DNA of 64,000 bases, taken from assembly GCA_028023455.1 (NCBI GenBank), contig JAQFVV010006353.1:2294001-2358000 (forward strand). The letters run 5' to 3'. Below the pieces are notes generated by a model. The model saw nothing but the letters and a program-made list of their open reading frames with translations, had not been told where the DNA came from and ran no database searches. Both the position numbers and the translations under genes were made by a program. Below, piece after piece: positions 13,050 through 22,435 of the stretch. Each line of letters begins with the position of its first letter. The stretch's first letter is position 1. The stretch is from Epiperipatus broadwayi. Its lineage: Eukaryota > Onychophora > Udeonychophora > Euonychophora > Peripatidae.

Positions 13050-13450
13050 CTCATTGGCACTGTTTATAAATTTATGAATCAAGTGTATATATAGATATAA
13101 CCTATTATAAAGTCATTTATGATCACCTTATTTATTAATTAGTTATGTTTTAAATCACCTGAATATGACATTTACTTTGTATATTTAAATTGTCCAAATA
13201 CGTAATACATAAGTAGAGAAAACACTTGGTTTATAACTATATTTATTACACATAGTTGCCTAAATATGTGATGTATTTAGAGGTCAACTAGTCCTGCTGA
13301 CTTATAATATTTTCATTACATTTGAGGCAACCTAATTTGAAGGCAATTACTGGTCCATTCCATTTATGATAGTAATTGCCTAGTGTGATGAGCAGTCTAT
13401 TATTTTACATTATCCATTATAAAATGTGGTTTGGCCAAAAGGACTTGTTT
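13050..13450 (+). repeat. Family H, single-arm copy
   Basis: Follows the right arm of the 8343-9090 palindrome from its centre outward: TTTATGATCACC, TGAATATGACATTTAC, AGTAGAGAAAACACTTGG, GCCTAGTGTGATGAGCAGTC, then the terminal ATAAAATGTGGTTTGG. It is unpaired, which shows that family H also exists as single arms. Confidence 0.65.
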
Positions 13451-13542
13451 TATTGTATTCATGATTACCCAAATATGCAAGCTATTCAATGAACAGCATT
13501 TATTTTAGCTTTATACTTTGGCAGTCTTTATTAATTTTCTTT

Positions 13543-13544
<2 letters not shown>

Positions 13545-13582
<38 letters not shown>

Positions 13583-13622
13583 CTCTTCCGATCTTTTGAA
13601 TATATATATATATATATATATT
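13545..13622. repeat. TA microsatellite interrupted by adapter-like string
   Basis: Two TA tracts (about 13545-13577 and 13599-13621) flank a short GC-containing insert at 13581-13594 that reads TGCTCTTCCGATCT. This equals the 3-prime end of a widely used short-read sequencing adapter. See the finding on possible assembly contamination. Confidence 0.8.
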
Positions 13623-13639
13623 CAAATATAAGTATATTG

Positions 13640-13790
13640 TCTCTACTAAGCTTAATATAATTAGAAGGGACTTGATCTCAGACTTTCAAGTTCCCCTATA
13701 CAACTGATAAAATAGAGTGCATAGTTGTAGGGAATTTGAAAGCTGAGATCAAGACCCTTCTAATTACATTAAGTTTAGTTTAGATAATAT
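13640..13790. repeat. Inverted pair of family C tRNA-like ends
   Basis: Two copies of the family C 3-prime end face each other: GAGATCAAGACCCTTCTAAT near 13745 and its mirror near 13660. The text between mentions the ATAAGATAGAGTGCATAG-type block seen near 14180. The B box is decayed. Confidence 0.6.
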
Positions 13791-13794
13791 ATTT

Positions 13795-14240
13795 AGATTT
13801 GAATATTACATATTCAGTCTGTATTCTGATCATCCCTTTTCTGTAGATTTAGATGGACATATTAAAAGGTCCTATATATGAGGGGTCAGAGTGACTTAAA
13901 GTTAACATGGGTATGATAATAATAGTGGCATCAACAAGAACTTTAAGTGTTCCATCATCAGATTTTCATTGATATGGATGACTGAAGAGTTGGAAGATGG
14001 AGTGGATTGAAGCCTGTCCTATAAAGTGTGATGTGCTATCTTAATATAAACTGAGCACTGATTGTATATATGTGTGGAAGATGATGATATGGACCAACTG
14101 ATGAGTGCTGGTTCAGCATAAAATATGTAAATTGGACATCATTTATCTGTGTCACATGTGATCATGTGTATCAGTTGTATAAGATAGAGTACATAGCTAC
14201 AGGGAGCTTGAAAGTTTGAGATCAAGTCCATTCTAATCAT
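13795..14240 (+). repeat. Family C hammerhead plus tRNA-like element, decayed
   Basis: A full-length family C unit of about 445 bp. It matches 42380-42790 through GGGGTCAGAGTGACTTAA, GAAGAGTTGGAAGATGGAG and ATAAACTGAGCACTGATT. The hammerhead block at 14084-14130 keeps CUGAUGA, the stem II hairpin (GUGCUG/CAGCAU) and the CCAA/UUGG stem I. The conserved G12 is A (UAAAAU instead of UGAAAU) and stem III is mutated, so it should be inactive. The tRNA-like 3-prime end follows to about 14236. Confidence 0.65.
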
Positions 14241-14351
14241 ATATATATATATATTTGATCAACAGATGGCGTTTTACCAAAAACACCATCAAAGCGTGCT
14301 TGTTTACATAAACGTCAGAGTAAGCATTCACTACCTCTTTCATTAGTTCCA

Positions 14352-14397
14352 CCTTCAGATCATGATTTCAAGCTGATTTTGCTATCATCAGTGAAGG
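14352..14397 (-). ncRNA. Hammerhead ribozyme, family B, minus strand
   Basis: Read on the minus strand: stem I CCUUCA pairs with UGAAGG (6 of 6). The core is CUGAUGA. Stem II is AGC/GCU with loop AAAAUCA and a U.U closing mismatch. GAA is followed by the palindromic stem III AUCAUGAU, then C17 as cleavage nucleotide. All conserved core positions (C3, U4, G5, A6, G8, A9, G12, A13, A14) are present. Stem III has no loop, so in-cis folding would be poor and a dimer is more likely. Confidence 0.8.
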
Positions 14398-14872
14398 ACA
14401 GGAAATAAGAAACTAGATCTAAACACCAAACTCTGAGCGTTTATGAAACAATTTCTATTCAGCTTGCAAGTGTGAATTTTTTAGACACATAATGTCTTCA
14501 AAATCAGCATAGCAAGCCAGATAGCTATATGGGTCTATATGCTTACTCTGACGTTTATGTAAACAAACATGCTTTGACTGTGTTTTTGGTAAAATGCCAT
14601 CTGTTGATCATAAATACAAGCGTTGGCAAGTTTAACTTGCTTTTTTGTTTTTCATAAATGTACCTTTGAAGTTTTTCTTGCAATGATATATATTGCACAG
14701 GCTTCTACTATGTGGAGATACTGAACTGATATCAGATCCATATAGCTATCTGGCTTGCTATGCTGATTTTGAAGACATTACGTGTCTAAAAAATTCACGC
14801 TTGCAAGCTGAATAGAAATTGTTTCATAAACGCTCAGAGTTTAGTGTTTAGATCTAGTTTCTTATTTCCTGT

Positions 14873-14918
14873 CCTTCACTGATGATAGCAAAATCAGCTT
14901 GAAATCATGATCTGAAGG
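14873..14918 (+). ncRNA. Hammerhead ribozyme, family B, plus strand
   Basis: Same fold as the minus-strand copy at 14352-14397: CCUUCA/UGAAGG stem I, CUGAUGA at 14879-14885, stem II at 14886-14900, GAA at 14901-14903, AUCAUGAU at 14904-14911, C17 at 14912. The predicted cleavage lies after 14912. The two copies face each other, so a read-through RNA carries one ribozyme and the antisense of the other. Confidence 0.8.
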
Positions 14919-15056
14919 TGGAATTAACGAAAGAGGTAGTGAATGCTTACTCTGACGTTTATGTAAACAAACAAGCTTTGACAGTGTTGTTGGTAAAACG
15001 CCATCTGTTGATCATAAATACAAGCATTGGCAAGTTTAACTTGCTTTTTTGTTTTT

Positions 15057-16266
15057 TATATATATATCACATTAAAATATAATATTTATAGTTGCCAGCA
15101 GAACATTTTTTACATCAGTTATATTTTGTAGATTATAAAAGTTTATAAATATCGGTTTTCAACTAGAAGCTGCCAGAATTTATTTCACAATTCTTGCCCA
15201 TGGAATAATACTACATCTTCAATATGAATTTTACGATTATACCAAATAAAATTGCTTTAGTTAAGTCTACTGCAAGGGAATGCTTAATCTATAGCTTTAT
15301 CTGAAATATTCTTAATCAATTGAATATTTTTCAGCATTGGCTATTTATGTATATAAATATGTGCTCATGTATGCATGTGTGTACAGATTCGTTATCCATC
15401 CAACTATCTATCTGCGAAACCTCCCATCCCTTCACTACCTACTGACCTACGTATCTACCTGACTGCCTATCTATCTTAAATACTGTTCTAGCTATAGATT
15501 AAAAATTAATGTTATCGACTAAAAAATTTGCTATATGTAATAATATTATATATAATTTTTCAGAATGATTGCAATATAAACAATCGAAAATACGTTTGTG
15601 TACATTATACACACCACTGTTATAATTTAAATTATTATATTTACTGCATATATATATTTACTGTTATTATAATTTAAAATATTACATTTACTATATATAT
15701 ATACATAAGCATTTATTTTTATAGCGCTATGTTTTATAAATTGTAATACATTAAAGATCAGCCTTTTCAAGCTATTGTGCATGCACATACACACTGAACT
15801 GTTTTCTCTAGGGTTTTTTTTTTTTTTTTTTGCGCCCATGCTTAATAAACACATACATGAATTTATATTTTTTAACTTTAATAATACTTTTAAAATGTCT
15901 TTAATTTTGACATAAATAAATACAATGCCTTATATTGGTGACTCAAAATATTCTGTTTTAATTTTCAATTAAAAAAAGGTAAATGAATATCCTTCTATTA
16001 ATATGGAATTGCTTCACGATACTATTTTGGAATATGACAACGCAAAAATTTTTTTTCACCTGTTATTATTTATGATATACAGTGTAATACAATGAAGTGT
16101 CCTTTATATAGATAAAAAAAGATTTTTAAAACTGAATAAACAATTAAATAGAGACTCATGGATTGCAGTTTTAGAAAAACTAGCTTTATTAGTTTTGTCA
16201 CAGTTTTAACTTATTAATCATAAATCAAAATAAGCTGCATTTTTGTGCACGCGCGCGCACACATAT
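15057..16266. other. No gene recognised
   Basis: TA microsatellite remnants near 15060 and 15650-15710, a T run near 15815, and an alternating CG/CA tract near 16248. The 75-codon minus-strand frame at 15627-15854 is built on the T run and is not credible. Confidence 0.45.
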
Positions 16267-16343
16267 AAAAGTTTCAGATTTTCTTCTCAATAGTTAGGCA
16301 TTGATAAAATGCTGGACTAGTTCTAGTATTTTTATTCCCTAGC

Positions 16344-16385
16344 ACCTCACTGATGACGCTAGAGGCAGAAACCGCGGTCTGAGGT
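16344..16385 (+). ncRNA. Hammerhead ribozyme, family D, copy 1
   Basis: Stem I ACCUCA (16344-16349) pairs with UGAGGU (16380-16385), 6 of 6. CUGAUGA is at 16350-16356. Stem II is GCU/GGC with loop AGA and a C.A closing mismatch. GAA is at 16368-16370. Stem III is the eight-base palindrome ACCGCGGU (16371-16378). C17 is at 16379, so cleavage should fall after 16379. Confidence 0.85.
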
Positions 16386-16688
16386 TGAGGGTATTTTTGA
16401 AGCTTCATAAGAGTTTGTTTTTAACTTACTCTATATATAACATTTGTAAATAGGAGCTTTATTAAAATTAGGTCATCTGACTTAATTTTTTATCAATTTA
16501 ATTTTAGTTTTTTGCTATTAATGCTTTGGCGATTTTATATTGCTAGAGCTATTAATATATGGTATATCTGAACTTAGTTCAGTCCCATACGGCTATTTGA
16601 GTTAAATGTCTGAAAGTTTCAGATTTTCTTCTCAATAGTTAGGCATTGATAAAATGCTGGACTAGTTCTAGTATTTTTATTCCCTAGC

Positions 16689-16730
16689 ACCTCACTGATG
16701 ACACTAGAGGCAGAAACCGCGGTCTGAGGT
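16689..16730 (+). ncRNA. Hammerhead ribozyme, family D, copy 2
   Basis: Same as copy 1 except for one G to A change in stem II (position 16703), which weakens that helix to two pairs. CUGAUGA is at 16695-16701, GAA at 16713-16715, ACCGCGGU at 16716-16723 and C17 at 16724. Cleavage at both copies would release a 345-nt RNA covering 16380-16724. Confidence 0.8.
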
Positions 16731-16790
16731 TGAGGGTATTTTTGAAGCTTCATAAGAGTTTGTTTTTAACTTACTCTATATATAACATAT

Positions 16791-17474
16791 AAATGTTGTA
16801 GCGAAAGTTTTTACGGTTAAAAGATGAAATTAAAATATCTTCTTTGTATATTTGTAATTATAAATGATGCCAAATAAGTTATGCTGGAAAACATTCTATA
16901 AATTTTTTAATGAGCTTAATGACATATAAATCATAAAATAGATTATAATGTAATCATTACTAAGCAAATATGGGTTTGCACGTAGGATAATAATTTTTCT
17001 CGATTGTTAAAAAATAAATAAATAAAAATGTCACATAGTTGAAGTTTATTTATTTAATTTCAATTTAATTTTGAAAATAGCGGAAGAAATGAAATTATCT
17101 GAAGTAATTTTTCACCTATCATAGTAATTCGTCAGACTTTTACCGATAATACATTAGTCATTGTCCAGTTTTCGTTATCAAAGGAGATTCAATCAAGTTT
17201 AAAATAACAAATTTTACAGTAGAAAAACTTTGATTAAAAAGATTGCCATTATTTTAAAAGTACTTATTTATCTTTTATCTTTAAGATAAAAAGACAAAGT
17301 CAACTGACCATATGAGAAGACAAATAGAAAGAATCAGCTATATTTCAAGTGTACCCACCTGAAAGCTCTTTCTACTATTTTTTCATTTTCTGTTAATTAC
17401 CTATTATTTAAAAATGGCGCTTATTGCTATGTAATATTCAATTAAACTGTATATAATATTTATAGATTAACTGT
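16791..17474. other. No gene recognised
   Basis: AT-rich and without a repeat partner that I could follow. Confidence 0.4.
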
Positions 17475-17605
17475 AATATAAATGCAATTTGTCCACATTA
17501 CTTCAAACATTTTTTGAGAAAAAAAATTAATGTATATATACATACACAATCTGACGTTTCGACTGCCCTGCAGTCTTCCTCAGAGCCACTCTTATTTCAA
17601 GCATT
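17475..17605 (-). repeat. Penelope-type terminal repeat fragment with HHR-like motif
   Basis: Minus strand at about 17555-17590 reads CUGAGGA, A, GACUGC, a short loop, GCAGUC, then GAAACGUC. Stem II pairs 6 of 6, GAAAC is intact and stem III is the palindrome ACGU followed by C17. Position 7 is G, which hammerheads tolerate. Stem I is only about two pairs. This is the best preserved of the terminal-repeat motifs in the window and is the apparent parent of the tandem set at 5.1-5.4 kb. Confidence 0.6.
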
Positions 17606-18550
17606 GCATCAAAATAAAGAAAGGGGTAGATTATCCATAATAATTTATACTCATCAATGTTTTATAAAACGTTAAGCAAAAGTATAAATCATATAAATAT
17701 AGACTTAAATATTACTTGAACAAATAGGAAAACACTAGAAACATGAATATTCAATTTTAAAATAAAGGATGAAATAAACAATAAAAGAGATATATACAAT
17801 TAATTGTGGAAGCTACAAACAATTTATAATAGAAATATTAGAAAATATCTACAAGAAAGAGAAGAATATAATAGAGTGATTAACAGAAAAGATGGTAAAT
17901 CAGCATCATAGGTTCATTTTTTAATATATAGATGGAGAGTCAATTTTCAAAAGAATAGCAAATCTTTATATTATATTAAAGATTCTAATAGACCACTTGC
18001 TCATTTACGCACATACTAATGTATGCAATTAATTTATAAATGTATGTATAATAATTTGTCATTATATTATTTTTATTGTCTAACTTATTTGAGTAGTTCG
18101 GATTCCTTTTTCTCTACTTCCAAACGTACAGCCATGTGTATACATCTTTTAGTTAAGTCATAGTTAATAGATATCTCATTGTCTTCTCCGCTCTGCTAGT
18201 GGGCCAGATTTAAAAATAATTTTTGTATGCTATCATTATATTATCCATTAGGTGTTTGATCTGGGGCTTAGAGAATGGGTTCGAATTCAGGCTGGTTCCT
18301 GACCTAAATCTCGGGCTTGACTGGGTTTGAAGTACATTTTGTGAGTTCCAGCTCATGTTAGATGGATAAACATGTTTTGACCGGTACAAGGTATGGCCAG
18401 TCACATCCTTTCACCAAATAATGCAAAATTTACTCAGTAACAATAATAATTACACACTCATATTAGTAAAGATATATTTTGACTATAGAAAAACAATTAG
18501 CAACAATTTTAGGTGTGACATGAGAAATTCACATTGTTTAAATTTAAAGA
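17606..18550. other. No gene recognised; possible B-box near 18278
   Basis: A lone B-box-like GGGTTCGAATTC sits near 18278 with no clear A box. The 64-codon minus frame at 18210-18404 has no recognisable domain. Confidence 0.35.
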
Positions 18551-18559
18551 CCAAAACTA

Positions 18560-18615
18560 CCCTGCTTGGTTTAGTTCAGTAGTATGGTCCACAGATTCCA
18601 GTTTGGGTTCTACCA
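18560..18615 (+). repeat. Possible tRNA-like SINE head
   Basis: TTAGTTCAGTAGTATGG resembles an A box, and about 35 bp later TTTGGGTTCTACC resembles a B box. No tail or target duplication was found. Weak call. Confidence 0.3.
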
Positions 18616-18714
18616 GCACTCAAATTATTTAACATCAAAACTCATTTAAGTTTATGGTAAAGCTTAAAAATGATTTTATAATAAATCTGCAGTGGCAAAA
18701 ACTATTATACTATG

Positions 18715-18816
18715 TCTTGCATTGGTGGTCGAGAGGTCAGCGCGACTGCCTTGCACTAGCAGGCAGTTGCCCGGGTTGTGGGTTCGCATCCCGGTCAATG
18801 CTATGACACTTAAAAA
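18715..18816 (+). mobile_element. tRNA-derived SINE (type 1) with target duplication
   Basis: About 100 bp. A tRNA-like head with A-box text GGTGGTCGAGAGGTCAGC and B-box GGGTTCGCATCCC is followed by TGCTATGACACT and an A run. The flanks carry an identical 18-bp duplication, AAAAACTATTATACTATG, at 18697-18714 and 18817-18834. This shows insertion by a LINE-type reverse transcriptase. Four more copies lie at 44.3, 52.2, 53.6 and 54.6 kb. The body is almost only the tRNA-like part. Confidence 0.9.
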
Positions 18817-18919
18817 AAAAACTATTATACTATGATAACACAATGTACAAAGAATCCTCCCCCCCCCCACCAACCCTCTATCTCCATATTTTATTTATAA
18901 AAAATAGTGTATTTATTTG

Positions 18920-19045
18920 AATCATATTTAAATCACCCACCCTCCCAAATATTATGATATTTGAGCAACACCCTCTGTGTATAAATATAAAGACTGTACT
19001 TCAAACAGTCAACTTTGCTGTTTGAAGTTCAGACTTTATCCACAA
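18920..19045 (+). repeat. MITE-like repeat, family M, left part, interrupted
   Basis: The left portion (AAATCACCCACCCTCCCAAA, then AACACCCTCTGTG, then GAAGTTCAGACTTTAT) matches 38220-38330 and 24485-24530. The right portion resumes at about 19882-19930 after the LINE. The LINE thus appears inserted in, or to have replaced, the middle of this repeat. Confidence 0.55.
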
Positions 19046-19881
19046 AGGAATGGTCAAGTTTTTATATGAGAGATGCAAAAAGGAAAATGAAAATGTTTGG
19101 TAGATTGCAGTTTATGGACAATAAAAGAATACCAAAATAGTATTTAATTGGGTTATGAGTAAAAAGCAGGCAACAAGATGGATGAGAAAGATAATGCGGT
19201 ATGCAAAAGATTTGGATAAAGAATTTATATCAGTATATTTGTACAAAAGATGGGATGATTATGTTAGGAGAATTGTTGAGTGTTATAGTGGTAAAGAATG
19301 GGATAAAAGAATAGATTCATTAATAAAGAATAGGGAGTTAGAGATATGGAGAACTAGTATGGAGAGTAAAAAGAGTTTAAATATATATAGAAGTAAACAG
19401 AACATTAGGTGCAAGTTAATGTATGATAATAGTAAGGAAAATAGTTTATTGTTTAAAAATCAAACCGGATCCTTAGCAACAAAAGAATATACATATAAAT
19501 GGAAAAATATGGGTGATTTAGTTTGTAAGTTGTGTAAAGAATAGAATTTATTAGGCATTTGTTAATTGAATGTAAATGCTTGAAAACAGAAAGGGTACAA
19601 ATAATGAAGTTATGGAAAAATAAATATGAAAAAGGTGATTATACAGAGAGAGGATTATTGGTTTTTATGTTGGGTTTGGGAAAAGATAAGGGGGATTTAG
19701 ATATAAAGGCCATAGAGTTGACAAAGATTATGATGTGGAAATTGGGCTGTAGCAGAATATGGGAAAACTTAGAATGGGGAATGGAAAGGGAAGTTAAAGT
19801 GGCTAACAGGTTTCTCTGGGCATAGTTGCTGAGAGATTCTTGACTCCATTTAAGGAGAAGTCACAGTGCATCACATCACAT
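19046..19881 (+). mobile_element. LINE 3-prime end, copy 1
   Basis: A 5-prime truncated LINE copy covering the C-terminal coding end and 3-prime tail. It ends in GGAGAAGTCACAGTGCATCA and a short CATCA repeat. Two further copies end in the same way at 26398 and 50924. The coding part is given separately. Confidence 0.75.
19155..19825 (+). pseudogene. LINE ORF2 C-terminus, frameshifted
   Basis: Two frames, 19155-19544 and 19559-19825, form one C-terminal segment broken by a small deletion or shift. The first has WDDYVRRIVECYSGKEWDKR and ends KWKNMGDLVCKLCKE. The second continues with the equivalent of HLLIECKCLKTERVQIMKLW. Together they give a CxxC...H...C metal-binding pattern of the kind found at the end of many non-LTR retrotransposon polyproteins. 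The reverse transcriptase itself is missing, so the insertion is 5-prime truncated. The copy at 25605-26280 aligns codon for codon and carries its own stops. The clade cannot be set from this part. Confidence 0.65.
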
Positions 19882-19932
19882 TAGGAAGATGATTTGAATA
19901 TTTTGTATTTAATTTTCAGCTAGCAAAATTCA
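19882..19932 (+). repeat. MITE-like repeat, family M, right part
   Basis: GATGATTTGAATATTTTG and TTTTCAGCTAGCAA match 38352-38390 and 24558-24600. Confidence 0.5.
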
Positions 19933-20121
19933 TTAGAATATTCTTTTATTTGAATCAATATATTTGACCATACATTTTTTCCAATGCTCAAAATATTCCT
20001 TAAAGATGTCTTTCTTGATGCCTTCTACTACTTCTGCCAATTTTTGTTCTACCTCTTCAATATCAATAAAAGCTTTTCTTTTGAGGTGTCTTTCATGGGA
20101 AGAAATTAAAAAAACTGCCAT
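19933..20121 (-). pseudogene. Mariner-type transposase C-terminal fragment
   Basis: A 62-codon minus-strand frame. The segment HERHLKRKAFIDIEEVEQKL followed by a helical stretch and EYFEHWKKCMVKYIDSN fits the last 60 residues of mariner/Tc1 transposases. There the pattern is a conserved RHLKGKRF-like block, then a W-K-K-C-I-type block just before the end. The catalytic DDD domain is absent upstream, where the sequence is unrelated AT-rich DNA. It is therefore a tail-only relic and cannot be active. The family assignment comes from motif memory, not a search. Confidence 0.6.
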
Positions 20122-20790
20122 ACAGATTGATTTGCAACTTTAGAAAAATTAAACCACAGTAGTTTGTTTATGGACCTGTTGGGCTCAACCTATTGTCTTG
20201 GTGATTAAATACCATCTGATCTCCTGGTAATCAATTATATGATTATCTTTCGTTATTAAATTATCCATTATTTTGAATTTACTCTATTATATAAATGAAT
20301 GTAAGAATTTTGTTAGAATTTCCAGCATTGATATGCAAATTAGAAATAAATAATTGAATGGCTTTTTTGCTTTGGAGTTCTTAAAAAAGTTACGAATACC
20401 AGAAATGACAGAATTGTATGCAATTAGTGAACCCTAAGTCCTAGAGTATGCCCCTCTACCACTGCACAAAATCAAAGATATTTTAAACAGTCATCATTAA
20501 ATTTAAAAATTGTCATAAGAAAACATAAATTTAATTACAACAGTTGTCAAGGACTATTATTGTATGCTTATGGTCCCCTATTGCTTAGACATTCAAAATT
20601 TATATATATAAAATTAGCATAATGGTAATATAAAGTTGCCTAATCATAAAATAAAGTGTTAAATCATAGGAATCTACATAGAATAACATATAGATTTTTC
20701 CCTTCATTTGCATGTGCAATTAAAATTTGCATAAATTTTGTTCATTTGCATAACAACATGGTTTCTTTCCTCTTTATAACCTAAAGTTGA
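20122..20790. other. No gene recognised
   Basis: AT-rich, with no repeat partner that I could follow. Confidence 0.4.
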
Positions 20791-21255
20791 GCATACTTTT
20801 GGTGAAGTTCACCATAATCCCAGCAGAGTGCTCTTTTAATGAAGTTCATAATTATAATTGAGTACACTTTCAGTGAAGTTCACCATAATTATAACTGGGT
20901 GCACTTTTAGTAAAATTTCACCATAATCATAGCTGGATGCACTTTTGGTGAAGTTCACTATAATCATAGCTGGGTGCACTTTTGGTGAAGTTCCATAATC
21001 ATAGCTGAATGCATTTCAGTGAAGTTTATTATAATAATCACAGAGTATACTTTTGGTGAAGTTTGCCATAATTATACACTTTTGGTGAAATTCAATATAA
21101 TTATAGCATAGTGTATATACAGTAAAGTTCACCATAATCATAGATGAGTGCACTTTCAGTGAAGTTCACCATAATTATAGCTGAGTGCATGTTTGGTAAA
21201 GTTCACCATAATCATGACCGAGTGCATTTTCAGTAAAGTTCATCATAATCATACC
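20791..21255 (+). repeat. Minisatellite, about 37-bp unit, about 13 copies
   Basis: The unit is roughly GTTCACCATAATCATAGCTG plus GGTGCACTTTTGGTGAA. Copies differ at several positions and some are shortened (for example near 21070), so the array is old. No coding frame runs through it. Confidence 0.85.
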
Positions 21256-21690
21256 TCTCTTAAATTAATTAATTGCTGCTTTATTTATCAATCACCATAA
21301 ACCATTATCAATCCACTGCAGGATGAAGATCTGTCCAAGTTCAATCCATCTTCTCTGATCTCTACTCTCTCTTCTCAATATCATGCCTACACCCTTTCTT
21401 ATTTCATCCACCCATCTCACATGTGGTCTCTTTCTGGATCTTTTGCAATCTCTTGGAATCCAGTTTAAGATTTCAATTGTACACCTATTATTATATCCTC
21501 TAGCAATATGGCCAGTCCAACTCCACTTCAGTCCTGTAATCTGTTTCTTCTCATACTCATATATTGCACTTTTGATTTATTCTTGTTATTCTTATTGTGC
21601 ACATCTCTACACTTCTTTTGAGTGGTCTGAAGTATTGCTCTTCTATTAAGTGCTCAAGACTCAGATTATGCATGCATTTTTATTAAATTA
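21256..21690 (-). pseudogene. RTE-like LINE C-terminus, relic 1
   Basis: The minus strand encodes a block reading KRSRKRPHVRWVDEIRKG, then a WIELGQIFILQWIDNG-like end. This is the typical final segment of RTE/BovB-type reverse transcriptase proteins. The same block occurs at 36960-37165 (plus) and 54650-54830 (minus). Upstream on the minus strand the frame decays by about 21650. The plus-strand frame 21383-21649 is a shadow of it. Confidence 0.65.
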
Positions 21691-22435
21691 GTGCATTTAA
21701 ATATTCCATTTAAAATGCATGCATAAGTATATTACATTATAAATCAGCAGCATTAATTATTTTAAGAGAGCTATTGTTATAGCAAACTGCATTGAAATTG
21801 CACTCAGTTTTAAATTATAAAGAGAAAAGGAACCATTTTTTTTTTTTTACAAAGACGAACAAACGTATGCAAATTTGAACAGAATAATATCAACTAAATA
21901 ATAGCAACAACAATAAAACATATTTAAAATTTCTCGATGATAATAATAATTGTAAAAATAAAAAAAATCAACTTTTAATGTAAATATTTAAGTGTTATAA
22001 TAGATTTCTATTTCTAACTAAAAATTTAAGAAGAAATCTTTAGACAATACTGAACATCTGTGAATTAGAAATATACAGTACGTATATTAATAAATGCAGT
22101 AAATTCTATCGATTCTCTTCTACTTAAAAACAGTTTATAAATGACTCAAATATTGGAAAACTGCGAACATTAATACTAACTGAAACAAAGTTACAGAAAT
22201 TCCGAATTATTAAATATGAAGACAAAAGTTTATTGATATTATTCTAAGTAGTAGCTTTCATTTAAAATATAAAATATTTTGAGAATACATTTTATCTTAG
22301 AAAACAAAAGCTTAAAACGTATTAGTCAAAAATCAATTATCGAAAAGTGAAAATAATATTTATAACGATTTTTTATTTTAAACAAGTATTATCATATTCT
22401 ATAATCACTGAAAAAAAATTAGAATGGTATTCCTA
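21691..22435. other. No gene recognised
   Basis: AT-rich. A small inverted pair around GCATGCAT near 21670-21725 is the only structure seen. Confidence 0.4.

Larger units (their letters stand above)
14256..15056. repeat. Family B hammerhead element, inverted pair plus tandem tail
   Basis: Arms 14256-14536 and 14736-15014 are inverted copies beginning and ending in TGATCAACAGATGGCG and its complement. A second direct copy of the tail (GCTTACTCTGACG onward) lies at 14541-14660, 404 bp before the tail at 14945-15056. Both tails end in the near palindrome GCAAGTTTAACTTGC followed by T runs. Each long arm carries one intact hammerhead. The copies are close to identical, so this looks like one of the younger elements in the window. 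It sits between TA microsatellites at both ends. Confidence 0.8.
16267..16790 (+). repeat. Family D tandem hammerhead element, 345-bp period
   Basis: A direct repeat. The block from GTTTCAGATTTTCTTCTC through ACTCTATATATAACAT occurs at about 16270-16442 and again at 16616-16788, 345 bp apart and almost identical. The single-copy part between them (16443-16612) completes the monomer, so the locus is one and a half monomers. Each repeated block has a hammerhead at the same place. A diverged relative of the whole monomer lies at about 33070-33330 (shared: TTAGTTCAGTCCCATA). Retrozymes have this layout of tandem hammerheads one monomer apart. Confidence 0.85.

Noticed and set aside
18715-18816. 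A functional tRNA gene
   Set aside because: A and B boxes are present, but it is flanked by a target duplication and an A tail and does not fold into a full cloverleaf with paired acceptor stem by eye; it is a SINE.
18676-18873. Minus-strand frame containing GMRTHNPGNCLLVQGSRADL
   Set aside because: This is the reverse translation of a tRNA-derived SINE.
20791-21255. CRISPR array
   Set aside because: Units are directly adjacent with no unique spacers and are strongly diverged; it is a minisatellite.
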